Under the pieces are notes generated by a model that did not search any database, was not told the origin of the DNA, and saw only the letters and a list, made by a program, of their open reading frames with translations. Of a DNA stretch of 64,000 nt, positions 10,112-20,297 are shown one piece after another. Source of the stretch: Magnetovibrio blakemorei (GTDB lineage: Bacteria; Pseudomonadota; Alphaproteobacteria; Rhodospirillales; Magnetovibrionaceae); contig NZ_MCGG01000067.1 in assembly GCF_001746755.1 (NCBI RefSeq), positions 1 to 64,000 on the forward strand, in the 5' to 3' direction. Numbering within the stretch: the stretch's first letter is position 1; the number at the start of each line of letters is the position of its first letter. The position numbers and the translations under genes are program-made.

Positions 10112-11204
10112 GCTCCGCGATGAAGACCATATGCGCGCCGCGTTGAGCTTGGCGCGTCGGGGGCTGGGCAACACCGCCCCCAATCCTGCGGTGGGCTGCA
10201 TTTTGGTCAAAGACGGAAAAGTCGTTGGTCGCGGCTGGACCCAGCCGGGCGGTCGTCCGCATGCCGAAGCGGTGGCGTTGGCCGAGGCCGGAGACGTCGC
10301 CCAAGGCGCCACAGCCTACGTCACCTTGGAGCCTTGTGCCCACTATGGCAAAACGCCGCCGTGCGCCGAGGCGCTGGTGGCGGCCAAAGTCGCCCGGGTG
10401 GTGAGTGCCGTCGGCGATCCGGACGCGCGGGTGGCGGGCAAGGGGCTGGAAATCCTCAAAAATGCGGGCATCGAAGTCTTAAACAACGTTCTGCGCGCGG
10501 AGGCTTACCGCACCAATTTAGGCTTTTTCAAACGCATATCCGAAGACCGCCCGCAGTTTACCTTGAAATTGGCCACCAGTCGGGACGGGCGTATTCCGCC
10601 CCGGGGTGCCGTTGGCGACGCCAAGTGGATCACGTCGCCGCAAGCGCGGAATCGCGGTCATTTGCTGCGCGCCAACCATGATGCGGTGCTGTTTGGCATC
10701 GGCACGGTGTTGGATGACGATCCCACCTACACCTGTCGTTTGAAAGGCCTGGAAGAGCAAAGCCCGGTGCGGGTGCTTTTGGACACCCGGCTGGACATTC
10801 CGGCCCATGCCAAACTGCTGCAAACGCTTGATCAGGCCCCGTTGTGGGTGGTGTGTTCCGCTGACGCCAATCCGGCCCGCAGAATGGCGTTGCAAGACCA
10901 AGGAGTGGTCGTCATCCAAGCCCCCAACGCGCTTTCGGATCGTTTGGATTTGACCTGGGTGGCTGGGGAATTGGCCGAACGCGGTCTCAACCGGGTATTG
11001 ATTGAAACCGGACCGGGGCTTGCGGGGGCCTTTTTGCAGGCCGGTTTGGTGGATGATATCGCGTGGTTCCGGGCTGAGCGGGTCTTGGGAAACCAAGGTG
11101 TGCCCGCATTTAACGATTTTGATGTGGAAAAACTGGCATTGGTCCCACGTGCTGTGCTAAACGCAGGGCCGGATCACTTGGAACTTTATGAATTGGGAAC
11201 CTAA
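10098..11204 (+). CDS. ribD: Bifunctional riboflavin deaminase/reductase RibD
   Basis: The 368-residue protein catalyses the second and third steps of riboflavin synthesis. The deaminase half (1-145) has the zinc site PHAEAVAL plus [16 protein letters not shown]. The NADPH reductase half (about 150-365) contains [11 protein letters not shown] and [15 protein letters not shown]. It starts at a GTG inside the end of nrdR. It begins the block ribD-ribE-ribBX-ribH that runs without large gaps into nusB. Confidence 0.96.
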   Translation: MSAIKLRDEDHMRAALSLARRGLGNTAPNPAVGCILVKDGKVVGRGWTQPGGRPHAEAVALAEAGDVAQGATAYVTLEPCAHYGKTPPCAEALVAAKVARVVSAVGDPDARVAGKGLEILKNAGIEVLNNVLRAEAYRTNLGFFKRISEDRPQFTLKLATSRDGRIPPRGAVGDAKWITSPQARNRGHLLRANHDAVLFGIGTVLDDDPTYTCRLKGLEEQSPVRVLLDTRLDIPAHAKLLQTLDQAPLWVVCSADANPARRMALQDQGVVVIQAPNALSDRLDLTWVAGELAERGLNRVLIETGPGLAGAFLQAGLVDDIAWFRAERVLGNQGVPAFNDFDVEKLALVPRAVLNAGPDHLELYELGT

Positions 11205-11207
11205 GCC

Positions 11208-11822
11208 GTGTTCACAGGCATCGTCACCGACATGGGCACCGTACGTGCCGTGACCAAAACCGGCGCTGGCACCACATCGGGCACAAGCGAAGGGCGTCGC
11301 TTTGAAATCAGCACCCACTTTGATGTCAACGACATCGCTATCGGCGGGTCCATAGCCCACGCCGGGGCGTGCATGACGGTGGTGGACAAGGGCGACACGT
11401 GGTACGCCATCGAAGTGTCCGGCGAAAGCCTGTCCAAAACCACGCTCGGGTCATGGCATGTCGGTACAGCCATGAATTTGGAACGCGCCATGCGCTTGGG
11501 CGATGAGTTGGGCGGTCATATGGTGTCGGGTCATGTGGACGGCGTGGGCGAAGTGACGGCGCGCGTCGCTGATGGCGACAGCGTGCGGTTTAGCTTTCAA
11601 GCCCCCGACACATTGGCCAAATATTTGGCCCCCAAAGGCTCCATCACCATTGATGGTGTGTCGTTGACGGTGAACGAAGTGGACGGTGCGACGTTCGGTA
11701 TTAACGTCATTCCCCACACCCAAGAGGTGACCACCATTGGTGCTCTTGGCGTTGGCGATAAGGTGAACCTGGAAATCGATATGCTGGCGCGGTATGTTGC
11801 GCGACTTCTGGGACAAGAATAA
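11208..11822 (+). CDS. ribE: Riboflavin synthase, alpha subunit
   Basis: Begins with the family N-terminus MFTGIVTDMGTV and has two tandem lumazine-binding domains (about 1-95 and 96-195; the second has GGHMVSGHVDGVGEV). It dismutates two 6,7-dimethyl-8-ribityllumazine molecules into riboflavin and the pyrimidinedione. At 204 residues it is normal length. The GTG start lies three bases after the ribD stop. In some naming schemes this gene is ribC. Confidence 0.95.
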   Translation: MFTGIVTDMGTVRAVTKTGAGTTSGTSEGRRFEISTHFDVNDIAIGGSIAHAGACMTVVDKGDTWYAIEVSGESLSKTTLGSWHVGTAMNLERAMRLGDELGGHMVSGHVDGVGEVTARVADGDSVRFSFQAPDTLAKYLAPKGSITIDGVSLTVNEVDGATFGINVIPHTQEVTTIGALGVGDKVNLEIDMLARYVARLLGQE

Positions 11823-11854
11823 CACTTAAAAATAACGCGGGTAGGATCTCAAAC

Positions 11855-12976
11855 GTGCCATATACAAATAAACTTTCCCCTATTGAAGACATCATCGAAG
11901 ACGCGCGCAATGGCCGCATGTTCATTCTGGTGGATGACGAGGGGCGCGAAAACGAAGGCGATTTGGTGATTCCGGCGCAGATGGCGACCCCGGAAGCGAT
12001 CAACTTCATGGCCACCCACGGGCGCGGCCTGATTTGCCTGACGTTGACGCGCGAACGCGTTGAGTATCTGGACCTGCCGCACATGTCTCAGTCTAACGTG
12101 TCGCGGCATTCGACGGCGTTCACGGTGTCGATTGAGGCCCGTGAAGGGGTCACCACAGGCATTTCGGCATCGGATCGCGCCCACACCGTGGCGGTCGCCA
12201 TCGGCGGCAACCGGGGCAAGGAAGACATCACCACGCCCGGCCACGTGTTTCCTTTGGAAGCGCGCGACGGCGGCGTTTTGGTGCGCGCAGGCCACACCGA
12301 AGCGGCGGTCGATATCTCGCGCTTGGCGGGGCTCAATCCGTCGGGCGTGATTTGTGAAATCATGAACGACGACGGCACCATGGCGCGCTTGGATGATTTG
12401 ATCCCGTACGCCGAAAAGCACAAATTGAAGATCGCCAGCATTGCCGATCTGATTGCCTATCGTTTGAAAAACGACCACGTGGTGGAAAAAGTCCTCACCC
12501 AGCCCTTTACCTCGCTGTATGGCGGTGAGTTTGAGCTGAGCATCTATCGCAGCGGCTTGGACGGTACCGAACATCTGTCGCTGAGCTGCGGCGATGTCAC
12601 GACCGGGGGGCCGGTTTTGGTGCGTATGCATGCCATGGACATCCTCACCGATGCGCTGGGCGACAATGGGGCGGGTAAAGCGGGGATTTTGCAGCGGTCT
12701 CTGAAAACCATTGCCGAGGAGGGCCGGGGCGCCGTTGTGGTGATCCGCAACCCCCGTCTCAATGCCTTATCTGAGCGCAAATTGGTGGTCTCTGAATCAG
12801 AACCCGGCGATGCCGGTGGCGTCAGTGCGGAATTGCGCAATTATGGCGTCGGCGCACAGATCTTGCTGGACCTGGGCGTTAAGGAAATGATCTTGCTGTC
12901 CAATACCCAGCACACCATAATTGGTCTTGAGGGTTACGGTCTCACGGTTGCCGGGCAAAAGCCGATCCCTGAATGA
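11855..12976 (+). CDS. ribB: RibBX-type protein: active DHBP synthase fused to degenerate GTP cyclohydrolase II domain
   Basis: Residues 1-205 are a 3,4-dihydroxy-2-butanone 4-phosphate synthase, with the catalytic acidic loop [12 protein letters not shown], plus [23 protein letters not shown] and [10 protein letters not shown]. The C-terminal 165 residues resemble RibA, but the zinc-cysteine motif of active GTP cyclohydrolase II is lost: the place of the CLTGDVFGSLRCDCG-type segment reads [21 protein letters not shown]. The second half is thus probably catalytically dead, matching the RibBX variant described in Proteobacteria. A genuine ribA must lie elsewhere. The GTG start follows a weak ribosome site. 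Confidence 0.9.
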   Translation: MPYTNKLSPIEDIIEDARNGRMFILVDDEGRENEGDLVIPAQMATPEAINFMATHGRGLICLTLTRERVEYLDLPHMSQSNVSRHSTAFTVSIEAREGVTTGISASDRAHTVAVAIGGNRGKEDITTPGHVFPLEARDGGVLVRAGHTEAAVDISRLAGLNPSGVICEIMNDDGTMARLDDLIPYAEKHKLKIASIADLIAYRLKNDHVVEKVLTQPFTSLYGGEFELSIYRSGLDGTEHLSLSCGDVTTGGPVLVRMHAMDILTDALGDNGAGKAGILQRSLKTIAEEGRGAVVVIRNPRLNALSERKLVVSESEPGDAGGVSAELRNYGVGAQILLDLGVKEMILLSNTQHTIIGLEGYGLTVAGQKPIPE

Positions 12977-13010
12977 CGTCTCCTTTGAGCAGACAAAAGG
13001 AATTTTTTTG

Positions 13011-13469
13011 ATGGTTACTCAAGTTCTCATTATCGAGGCCCCGTTTTACCACCACATCACCGAGCAGTTGGTGGCGGGGGCCGTCGCCAAGTTGGAAGAG
13101 GCTGGCGTGAGTTTTGATCACATCACCGTTCCCGGCGCATTTGAAATTCCCGGTGTCATTGCTTTCAGTGAGCTGGCCCAAGAAAATCATCCCATCGCGT
13201 CCCGCCACTACAGCGGCTACATCGCGCTGGGTTGCGTCATTCGCGGCGAAACCAGCCATTATGATTACGTTGCGGGTGAAAGCTGCCGTGCTTTGATGAA
13301 CCTGACCTTGGAAGGCGTGGCCATCGGCAATGGCATTTTGACGGTCGAAAACGAAGCCCAGGCTCTGGTGCGCGCAGGCGTTGATCAAAAAAACAAAGGC
13401 GGCGATGCTGCCGAAGCGTGCTTGCGCATGATCGGTGTGCGCGACAGCCTGATGCAGGGTCGAATTTGA
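13011..13469 (+). CDS. ribH: 6,7-dimethyl-8-ribityllumazine synthase
   Basis: The 152-residue lumazine synthase has [13 protein letters not shown] and [17 protein letters not shown], which hold the substrate-binding and catalytic His region. It condenses 5-amino-6-ribitylaminouracil with DHBP and forms hollow multimers in the cytosol. The ATG at 13011 follows AAAAGGAA and is better than the upstream in-frame start within ribBX. Its stop overlaps the nusB start (TGATG). Confidence 0.95.
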   Translation: MVTQVLIIEAPFYHHITEQLVAGAVAKLEEAGVSFDHITVPGAFEIPGVIAFSELAQENHPIASRHYSGYIALGCVIRGETSHYDYVAGESCRALMNLTLEGVAIGNGILTVENEAQALVRAGVDQKNKGGDAAEACLRMIGVRDSLMQGRI

Positions 13470-13984
13470 TGGCCGACACGGACGGCGCGCCTTCAAAACC
13501 CCTAAAATTTGACGCCAAAGGCCGTTCTGCCGCCCGCATGGCGGCGGTGCAGTCTTTGTACGAGCTTGATATGGTTGAAGGGGCCATCGATCCGGTGTTG
13601 CGGACCTTTATCGAAAAGCGCTGGACCGTTCCCATCGAAGATGAGGACGGCGATGAAGTGGGCGAAGCCGAATTCAACGACCCCGACAAATCCTTTCTCA
13701 TCGAATTGGTGCGCGGCGTCGTCGCTCGCCAAGGCGAAATCGACGAGTGTCTGCAAGGCGCGCTTGGTGACAAATGGACGGTTGAGCGCCTAGAAGTGCT
13801 GTTGCGCGCCATTTTGCGCTGTGGAATTTTTGAGTTGATGACCCGCACCGAGATTCCGGCCAAGGTCGTTATCAATGAATACATGGATGTCGCCAACGCC
13901 TTTTTCAGTGAAGGCGAACCGAAAATGGTGAACGGTGTTCTGGACAAGCTGGCCCACGTGCTGCGCGATGGAAAATTGACTTAA
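13469..13984 (+). CDS. nusB: Transcription antitermination factor NusB
   Basis: The 171-residue protein has a short acidic N-terminal extension, then the NusB helical core: RSAARMAAVQSLYELDM, LIELVRGVVARQGEIDECL and a C-terminal PAKVVINEYMDVANAFFSEGEPKMVNGVLDKLA. It binds boxA RNA with NusE/S10 to promote rRNA antitermination. The start overlaps the ribH stop, a very common neighbourhood (ribH-nusB-thiL). Confidence 0.95.
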   Translation: MADTDGAPSKPLKFDAKGRSAARMAAVQSLYELDMVEGAIDPVLRTFIEKRWTVPIEDEDGDEVGEAEFNDPDKSFLIELVRGVVARQGEIDECLQGALGDKWTVERLEVLLRAILRCGIFELMTRTEIPAKVVINEYMDVANAFFSEGEPKMVNGVLDKLAHVLRDGKLT

Positions 13985-14013
13985 TTCACCACCGTTGGGG
14001 ACGGAGACGGCCA

Positions 14014-15036
14014 ATGGCTGATCACAATACGGCCCGAGAATTCGATATTATATCCAAATACTTTCGTCCTTTGGTTAAGGACGTGGATGAAGCTTTGGGC
14101 TTGGCTGATGATGCTGCGGTTCTGAGCGTGCCTCCCACCCATCAATTGGTGGTCACCACCGATGCCATTGTTGAGGGGGTACACTTCTTGCCCAGCCTCA
14201 GCGCCGAAGACGTGGCGTATAAGCTGGTAGGTGTGAACCTGTCGGATTTGGCGGCCATGGGGGCCATGCCAAAGGCTGTGTTTTTGGCCGCACAATTCAC
14301 CCCGGATACCTCCGAGTCATGGATCGAAGCGTTTGCAGCGGGTCTGAAGGCCGCGTTGGCCCCTTCGGGGGCGCAGCTTTTGGGTGGCGACACCGTATCC
14401 ACACCAGGGCCGCTGGCGTTCACCCTGACGGCCCTTGGATTTGTCAAAACGGGGCAAGCCTTGAAACGGTCCGGGGCTCATGTCGGCGACTTGGTGTTTG
14501 CCACCGGAACCATTGGGGATGGGGCTTTGGGGTTGGCCATGTTGCGCGGGGAATTAGAAGGTTTAAGCCCCCAACATGCCGCCCATTTGGCCGGGCGCTA
14601 TGCGCGCCCAGAGCCGCGCTGGGATTTTGCCCAAGTCTTAGCCGATCTTGGCCTCGCCACAGCGTGTGTGGACGTGTCGGATGGCTTGGTCGCTGACTTA
14701 AACCACATTTGCTCGGCCTCCGGCGTTGCCGCCATTGTCGAAGCGGAACAAGTTTTGCTCTCAGATGCCGCCAATGCCGTCGTCGAGACGTCTGCTGAGC
14801 GGTTGAAGGATGTGCTTACGGGCGGTGATGACTATGAATTGGTGTTCACCGCCCCCTCATCGGCGCTGGGCGCGCTGGAAGAGCTGGCTGAATCGATGCA
14901 ATTGCCCCTCAGCGTCATCGGTCACATCGAAGCCGCCGACTCAGGTGGCGACGGCCTTGCTGGACTGCGCGTTCGGGTTCTCGATGCCCATGGCGCGGAT
15001 TTAGAACTTGGGCCCGGGGGGTATCAACACCTTTAA
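14014..15036 (+). CDS. thiL: Thiamine-monophosphate kinase
   Basis: The 340-residue ATP-dependent kinase makes thiamine diphosphate from thiamine monophosphate. Family signatures are GLADDAAVL near residue 30, VVTTDAIVEGVHFLP, GVNLSDLAAMGA and GGDDYELVFTAP near residue 270. The metal- and ATP-binding Asp residues of the AIRS/PurM-like fold are intact. It closes the riboflavin-nusB run. Confidence 0.95.
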   Translation: MADHNTAREFDIISKYFRPLVKDVDEALGLADDAAVLSVPPTHQLVVTTDAIVEGVHFLPSLSAEDVAYKLVGVNLSDLAAMGAMPKAVFLAAQFTPDTSESWIEAFAAGLKAALAPSGAQLLGGDTVSTPGPLAFTLTALGFVKTGQALKRSGAHVGDLVFATGTIGDGALGLAMLRGELEGLSPQHAAHLAGRYARPEPRWDFAQVLADLGLATACVDVSDGLVADLNHICSASGVAAIVEAEQVLLSDAANAVVETSAERLKDVLTGGDDYELVFTAPSSALGALEELAESMQLPLSVIGHIEAADSGGDGLAGLRVRVLDAHGADLELGPGGYQHL

Positions 15037-15148
15037 GGGGGGCTATCAACATCTTTAGGATTATGCCTTTTCAATGCCCTGTGCAGGGTTATACTCTACG
15101 ATTCTAAGGGACTGACAACAAACACAATATGACCAGAGACTTGAAAAT

Positions 15149-15637
15149 ATGAAAAAATTGGTTATCGCATTTGCCGTTATGTTGATGTTGGCGGGCGGCA
15201 CGGTGAGCTTGTTGAAATATATGTCCATGGGGCCGTTTGAAATAACGGCGGAAGAATTGGCGGCGCAACAGGCCGAAGAAGCCAAAAAAGCAAAAACAAA
15301 AACTTTATTTGAATCGCGCCCGCGCTACATCGAAATGGATCAGATCCAGATTCCGATCTTTCAAGACAATTCCGTCGCAGGCACGCTCATGATCAACTAC
15401 AAGCTGGAAGCCTTGAACGTTGACAATGAACGCACCATCGCCCAAGCCAAACGTCGTCTGGGGGATGCATTGATCAAGGACTTTTCGTTTTATATTCCGA
15501 GAACCTTGCGCAACAACAAAACCCTGGATGTCACGTTGGTCAAATATCGCATTTTGATGATTTCAGATCGGATGTTGGGCAAAGGGGTCGTGAGCGATGC
15601 TTTGATCCAAGCGATGACCAGCACCAACGACCAATAA
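15149..15637 (+). CDS. Single-pass inner-membrane protein, FliL-like topology
   Basis: A 162-residue protein with an uncleaved signal-anchor (residues 4-24, VIAFAVMLMLAGGTVSLLKYM), an Ala/Lys-rich linker (AAQQAEEAKKAKTKTL) and a periplasmic beta/alpha domain containing RPRYIEMDQIQIPIF and VAGTLMINYKLEALN. Topology and domain size recall FliL-family proteins, but I cannot confirm membership. It lies alone between thiL and hppA. Function unknown. Confidence 0.7.
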   Translation: MKKLVIAFAVMLMLAGGTVSLLKYMSMGPFEITAEELAAQQAEEAKKAKTKTLFESRPRYIEMDQIQIPIFQDNSVAGTLMINYKLEALNVDNERTIAQAKRRLGDALIKDFSFYIPRTLRNNKTLDVTLVKYRILMISDRMLGKGVVSDALIQAMTSTNDQ

Positions 15638-15748
15638 TCATTTCATTTTTATAGCATTTTCAGATTATTGCGGCCTTGCGCCGGAGCTGGTCTTTGGAAC
15701 TGTTCCGAGCAAGTTACGAACCAATTCATTCATAAGAAAAGAATAATA

Positions 15749-15801
15749 TACCCCGTAGGTTGCTAATATTCGTTTGTTCTGGCAACCTGCTGTCCGGGGT
15801 A
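15749..15801 (+). promoter_or_regulatory. Structured 5' leader upstream of hppA
   Basis: Nested inverted repeats TACCCCG (15749-15755) with CGGGGTA (15795-15801), and AGGTTGC (15757-15763) with GCAACCT (15782-15788), could form one long imperfect hairpin about 80 bases before hppA. There is no T run, so it is not a simple terminator. It may be an RNA leader or a protein-binding site. Confidence 0.4.
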
Positions 15802-15879
15802 GGGCTGGGTTTTGTGAAAAATGCACCTTACGCTCAAAAGACAGGGAAAATCTGGGAAACCCAGTGGGAGAATTCGTAA

Positions 15880-17988
15880 ATGTCGATGACATATTATTTA
15901 GTGCTCGCCTGCGGCCTATTGGCTGTGCTGTATGGCGTATACGCAATTCGGTCGGTTCTGGCAAAGCCTGCCGGCAATGAGAAAATGCAAGAAATTGCCG
16001 CTGCGATCCAAGAGGGTGCGGCGGCTTATTTGAATCGTCAGTATAGAACCATTGCCATTGTTGGCGTCGTGATTGGTGTTTTGCTGGGCTGGCGGCTTGG
16101 CATTCCGGTGGCCATTGGCTACGTGATCGGTGCGGTTTTGTCCGGTCTTGCGGGCTACATTGGCATGAACGTTTCCGTTCGCGCCAACGTCCGCACGGCA
16201 GAAGCTTCGCGCCGCGAAGGTCTGGCCGGTGGTTTGGATATCGCCTTTAAGTCCGGCGCTGTCACCGGTATGTTGGTTGTCGGTCTGGCGCTTTTGGGCG
16301 TTGCCGGTTACTACATCGTGCTGCGCGAAATGTTTGATCCGGCTTCGGCCGAAGGGATGCGTCACATCCTTGAAGCCCTGGTGGCTTTGGGCTTTGGCGC
16401 TTCTTTGATTTCCATCTTTGCCCGTTTGGGCGGTGGTATCTTTACCAAGGGTGCCGACGTTGGCGCCGATTTGGTGGGTAAGATCGAAGCTGGTATTCCC
16501 GAAGACGATCCCCGCAACCCTGGCGTTATTGCCGACAACGTTGGCGACAACGTTGGCGACTGTGCGGGCATGGCAGCGGATTTGTTTGAAACCTACGCCG
16601 TGACCGTGGTCGCGACCATGTTGTTGGGCGCGATGTTCTTCGCCGGTGCAGATAAAGACCTGATGATGTTGTTCCCGTTGGCGGTTGGTGGTGCGTGCAT
16701 CATCGCATCGGTCATCGCGACGTTCTTCGTCAAGTTGGGTTCAAGTCAATCGGTGATGGGCGCTTTGTATAAGGGCTTTATCGCTTCGGCCGTCATTTCC
16801 GCCATTTTGATTGCGGGCTTGATGCAGGTGATGATGGGCGGCTTTGACGCCGTGTTCACCATGAGCAGCGGCAAAGTCATTTCCGTCATGCAGCTTTATG
16901 AAGCCTCGTTGACCGGTTTGGTGGTTACGGGTCTGATCGTGTGGATCACGGAATACTATACCGGCACCGATCACCGTCCGGTGAAGTCGGTGGCGTTTGC
17001 TTCGACCACGGGACACGGTACCAACGTGATCCAGGGTTTGGCCGTGTCGATGGAATCGACAGCCATGCCGGTTTTGGTCATTTGCGGTGGCATCGTCGCC
17101 AGCTACATGATTGCCGGTCTCTATGGCTTGGCGATTGCAGCAACCACCATGCTGGCGTTGGCCGGGATTGTGGTGGCGTTGGACGCATTTGGTCCTGTGA
17201 CCGATAACGCGGGCGGCATCGCCGAAATGGCGGATCTGCCTTCCGACGTGCGTAAAATCACCGACACCCTGGATGCCGTCGGCAACACCACCAAGGCTGT
17301 CACCAAAGGCTATGCCATTGGATCGGCTGGCTTGGCGGCATTGGTTTTGTTCGCCGCGTACACCGAAGACTTGGTGCACTATTTCCCCGATGTCTATCAA
17401 TCGGTCAACTTCAGCATCCAAAACCCGTTTGTGGTGGTGGGCCTGTTCATCGGCGGCATGTTGCCGTTCTTGTTCGGTTCCATGGGCATGATGGCGGTTG
17501 GTCGCGCGGGTGGCCAGGTGGTCGTCGAAGTGCGGCGTCAGTTCAAGGAAATGCCCGGCATTATGGAAGGCACGCAAAAGCCTGACTATGCCCGTTGTGT
17601 GGACATGCTGACCAAGACCGCGATCAAAGAAATGATCGTTCCTTCGGTGCTGCCGGTTTTGGCACCCGTGGTCATGTACTTCGTCGTGTTGGGCATTGCC
17701 GATCAAGCCTCGGCATTCTCCGCCTTGGGCGCGATGCTCATGGGCACCATTGTCACCGGTATCTTCGTCGCCATTTCGATGACGTCGGGTGGCGGTGCTT
17801 GGGACAACGCGAAAAAATATATTGAAGACGGCAACTATGGCGGCAAGGGCTCTGATGCCCACCATGCCGCCATCACCGGTGATACGGTGGGTGATCCTTA
17901 CAAGGATACCGCAGGACCCGCCATCAACCCGATGATTAAAATCATCAACATCGTGGCGATCTTGCTGCTGGCCGTCTTGGCTGGTTAA
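15880..17988 (+). CDS. hppA: Proton-translocating inorganic pyrophosphatase, K+-independent type
   Basis: This 702-residue, roughly 16-helix membrane pyrophosphatase has the PPi-binding loops [48 protein letters not shown] (near residue 185) and a C-terminal [21 protein letters not shown]. It couples pyrophosphate hydrolysis to H+ export. The diagnostic site reads GNTTKA, with Lys where K+-dependent enzymes have Ala, which assigns it to the K+-independent class. GGGAGAA eight bases upstream supports the ATG. A strong terminator follows. Confidence 0.97.
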   Translation: MSMTYYLVLACGLLAVLYGVYAIRSVLAKPAGNEKMQEIAAAIQEGAAAYLNRQYRTIAIVGVVIGVLLGWRLGIPVAIGYVIGAVLSGLAGYIGMNVSVRANVRTAEASRREGLAGGLDIAFKSGAVTGMLVVGLALLGVAGYYIVLREMFDPASAEGMRHILEALVALGFGASLISIFARLGGGIFTKGADVGADLVGKIEAGIPEDDPRNPGVIADNVGDNVGDCAGMAADLFETYAVTVVATMLLGAMFFAGADKDLMMLFPLAVGGACIIASVIATFFVKLGSSQSVMGALYKGFIASAVISAILIAGLMQVMMGGFDAVFTMSSGKVISVMQLYEASLTGLVVTGLIVWITEYYTGTDHRPVKSVAFASTTGHGTNVIQGLAVSMESTAMPVLVICGGIVASYMIAGLYGLAIAATTMLALAGIVVALDAFGPVTDNAGGIAEMADLPSDVRKITDTLDAVGNTTKAVTKGYAIGSAGLAALVLFAAYTEDLVHYFPDVYQSVNFSIQNPFVVVGLFIGGMLPFLFGSMGMMAVGRAGGQVVVEVRRQFKEMPGIMEGTQKPDYARCVDMLTKTAIKEMIVPSVLPVLAPVVMYFVVLGIADQASAFSALGAMLMGTIVTGIFVAISMTSGGGAWDNAKKYIEDGNYGGKGSDAHHAAITGDTVGDPYKDTAGPAINPMIKIINIVAILLLAVLAG

Positions 17989-18004
17989 GGTTCGATCTCA
18001 CCAT

Positions 18005-18044
18005 CAAAAAAACCCCGAAGGTTCAGCCTTCGGGGTTTTTTTTT
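18005..18044. terminator. Rho-independent terminator after hppA
   Basis: Stem CCCCGAAGG / CCTTCGGGG with loop TTCAG, preceded by seven A and followed by nine T. Because of the flanking A and T runs it can also end the convergent bamE transcript. Confidence 0.9.
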
Positions 18045-18063
18045 AGGTCATTATGAAGCGGGC

Positions 18064-18555
18064 TTATTTCTTGTTAAAGCGCCCCAGGTTGGACAGCATC
18101 TGTTCGATCACACCCAATGAGTTGCCAGCTGTGGGGGTTTTGCGCTCCACCGGATTGACATACTCGGCGCTGTTTTTGTCGTAAACATCAACAGACTTTA
18201 CGACACCGTGCTCGTCGAAGATAATCGCCACCACTTGACGTTCAATGACTTCAGGGGCGAAGAAGGCGGTCGTTTCGGTGCGTTCGGAAATGTAATACCA
18301 TGCCGAATCGTCGTACGGGTCAGTGCTCGACGGTGAGCCCAGCGTGTCGAGAACACGATCGCGGGTGTATACGCCGGGCTCAATGGCGGCAATCTCTTCC
18401 AGTTGCACGGCGTTGCCATGCATATTGACGCGCGGTGCGCACGCGGTCGACAGGCCCAAAACGATCAGAACTGTGCCCAACATGGCCAAGCGCAAAGGCG
18501 AACGCGCCTTGTTGATAGAAAGTCTTACAACGGGGGCTTTTTTATTTGTGTTCAT
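18064..18555 (-). CDS. bamE: Outer-membrane protein assembly factor BamE (SmpA/OmlA lipoprotein)
   Basis: The 163-residue lipoprotein precursor has a basic N-terminus, hydrophobic stretch and lipobox LSTAC near residue 39. The mature domain has the BamE pattern IEPGVYTRDRVLDTLGSPSSTDPYDDSAWYYISERTETTAFFAPEVIERQVVAIIFDEHGVV. It is an outer-membrane accessory of the BAM beta-barrel assembly machine. The long N-terminal tail before the signal is unusual, and a later start is possible. It is divergent from the cytochrome bc1 chaperone gene, a typical alphaproteobacterial pairing. Confidence 0.9.
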   Translation of the reverse strand: MNTNKKAPVVRLSINKARSPLRLAMLGTVLIVLGLSTACAPRVNMHGNAVQLEEIAAIEPGVYTRDRVLDTLGSPSSTDPYDDSAWYYISERTETTAFFAPEVIERQVVAIIFDEHGVVKSVDVYDKNSAEYVNPVERKTPTAGNSLGVIEQMLSNLGRFNKK

Positions 18556-18771
18556 TGCCCTACATTCTGCCCAAAAGTTAAGGTCTGCTGCTTAGGCGCG
18601 CACAAGATGCGTTTTGGGTGCAAGCACAAGCGCTGCGGACCTGAGTTGATTTAAGCCCAGAAAATCGCACCCCCTGACCCAGGAGTCAATGTATGGGGTG
18701 TCATGAAGGGGCCTTATTGTTGGCTCAGTATACGCCGAAATTCATTGAAATAGAAAAAAGCCGAATACACG

Positions 18772-19362
18772 ATGAAGGCTCTGCTGAAAATACTTGGGTT
18801 TAACCGTGCTGATCCTGCGGCTGAGCGACTGTACGCCACCGCCGTCGCCACCGCCAGACGGGAAGACCATTTTACCCAAATGGGCGTGCCGGACACGGTG
18901 GACGGTCGTTTCGACATGATTTCGCTGGTCACGGCTCTGCTCAATCGGCGCATTGGCATGGCGAACCCCAAACACGTTCTGCGGATACAAAGTCTGGCGC
19001 AAGAGCTGTTTGACGTGATGTTTGCCGATATGGACGTCAACTTGCGGGAATTGGGCGTTTCCGATGAAGGCATGAAGCATCGCATCAAACCGATGGCGGG
19101 TGCGCATTTGGGGCGGGTCAAGGCTTATGCCGACGCTTTGGCCCCGGTGGATGAGGATGAGCGTCTGAAGCGTCTGACAGACGCTTTGGTGCGCAATGTC
19201 TATCGTGCCCAGGAAGACACCTCAGGGGCTCATGCGCTGGCGTTGCGGGCCATTGATTTGTCGTTGGAGCTGGACGGCGCAACGGACGATGAAATTCTCA
19301 GCGGTCGTTTTGTTTTTTCGACACCCGAGATTCGAGCAGATGAGGAGGGCGAACATGTCTAA
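18772..19362 (+). CDS. Ubiquinol-cytochrome c chaperone family protein (CBP3/UQCC1-like)
   Basis: The 196-residue cytosolic helical protein begins MKALLKILGFNRADPAAERLYATAVATAR and contains FDVMFADMDVNLRELGVSDEGMKHRIKPMAGAHLGRVKAY, the hallmark of the ubiquinol-cytochrome c chaperone family. Mitochondrial members help cytochrome b assembly into complex III. A bc1 role here is inferred from homology. Its 3' end overlaps the yceD gene by 8 bases. Confidence 0.9.
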   Translation: MKALLKILGFNRADPAAERLYATAVATARREDHFTQMGVPDTVDGRFDMISLVTALLNRRIGMANPKHVLRIQSLAQELFDVMFADMDVNLRELGVSDEGMKHRIKPMAGAHLGRVKAYADALAPVDEDERLKRLTDALVRNVYRAQEDTSGAHALALRAIDLSLELDGATDDEILSGRFVFSTPEIRADEEGEHV

Positions 19363-19945
19363 AATATCCCCCCAGGACCAAAACGTCATTGTCCCCGAAT
19401 GGTCGCGCATTGTGCGGGTCGATAAATTGGGCGCGCAGCTCTACAGCCAAGACATCAAAGCCAATGCCGATGAACTTCGCGCCCTGACCAGACGCCTCAA
19501 AGTCGATGAGGTGGAAAATGTATCGGCGCATGTTTCCGTGCAATTGATGACCAGCGGCGATGTTTTGGTGAAAGCATCGTTTCAGGCGCGTGTGACCCAG
19601 ACCTGCGGCGTCACGTTGGAACCCATCGTAAGTGATATTTCTTCTGATTTTAAAGTGACTTACACAGAAAATGGAATGCTGTCAGAGGCCTCGGAAGAGG
19701 AAGAAATCGTTGGTTTGGTTGACGATTTTGACCCCCCCGAAGAGCTTGTTGATGGAAAAATCGACATCGCCGAGGCGGTCATAGAGCATTTGGCACTTGA
19801 ATTGGACCCCTTTCCCCGCGTAAAAGGCGCTACGTTCGATGGTTATTCGTCGGGGTCGTGGACTGAAAACGAGCCGATCACTGAGAAGAAGAACCCGTTT
19901 GAAGTTCTCGCTCAGTTGAAGGTTGCACCGAAATCCTCTACGTGA
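19355..19945 (+). CDS. yceD: YceD family protein (DUF177, large-subunit rRNA accumulation)
   Basis: The 196-residue protein contains the DUF177 core: VSVQLMTSGDVLVKASFQARVTQTCGVTLEPI followed by an acidic stretch and IDIAEAVIEHLALELDPFPR. YceD-family members are linked to 23S rRNA accumulation and usually precede rpmF, as here. The ATG at 19355 overlaps the preceding stop. A longer in-frame ORF starting at 19196 is antisense-like in its extra part and is rejected. Confidence 0.88.
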   Translation: MSKISPQDQNVIVPEWSRIVRVDKLGAQLYSQDIKANADELRALTRRLKVDEVENVSAHVSVQLMTSGDVLVKASFQARVTQTCGVTLEPIVSDISSDFKVTYTENGMLSEASEEEEIVGLVDDFDPPEELVDGKIDIAEAVIEHLALELDPFPRVKGATFDGYSSGSWTENEPITEKKNPFEVLAQLKVAPKSST

Positions 19946-19978
19946 ACGCCGGGAAATGCTTGCCCCGGCGTCTTTTAT
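19946..19978 (+). terminator. Terminator-like hairpin between yceD and rpmF
   Basis: Stem ACGCCGGG (19946-19953) with CCCGGCGT (19964-19971) followed by CTTTTATT. It would separate the chaperone-yceD transcript from rpmF, which then needs its own promoter. Confidence 0.7.
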
Positions 19979-20066
19979 TCGTTAAGTAAGCACCCCTCAG
20001 CGTCGTGTTGAGATGATCGTGCTGAGGACACTCCGATGGAGTGTTTGTATTTTTAAGGATTGTGAA

Positions 20067-20252
20067 ATGGCTGTTCCTAAGCATAAAATTTCGACCTCTA
20101 AACGCAACATGCGCCGCTCGCATGATGCTTTGAAGAGCAACGCCTATGAAGAATGCCCGTCTTGTGGGGAATTGAAGCGCCCGCACCATGTGTGCGAAGC
20201 TTGCGGTCAATACAACAGCCGCGAAGTCGTTTCGTCCGAAGACGCCGCCTAA
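20067..20252 (+). CDS. rpmF: 50S ribosomal protein L32
   Basis: The 61-residue protein [20 protein letters not shown] has the zinc-ribbon cysteines [17 protein letters not shown], so it is the zinc-containing L32 form. Length is normal. It precedes plsX, the standard rpmF-plsX-fabH order in bacteria. The ATG at 20067 follows AAGGA. Confidence 0.96.
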   Translation: MAVPKHKISTSKRNMRRSHDALKSNAYEECPSCGELKRPHHVCEACGQYNSREVVSSEDAA

Positions 20253-20297
20253 TTTATTTGGGACGGAAGCCAACCGGCTAAGAGGACGAAGCGCATC

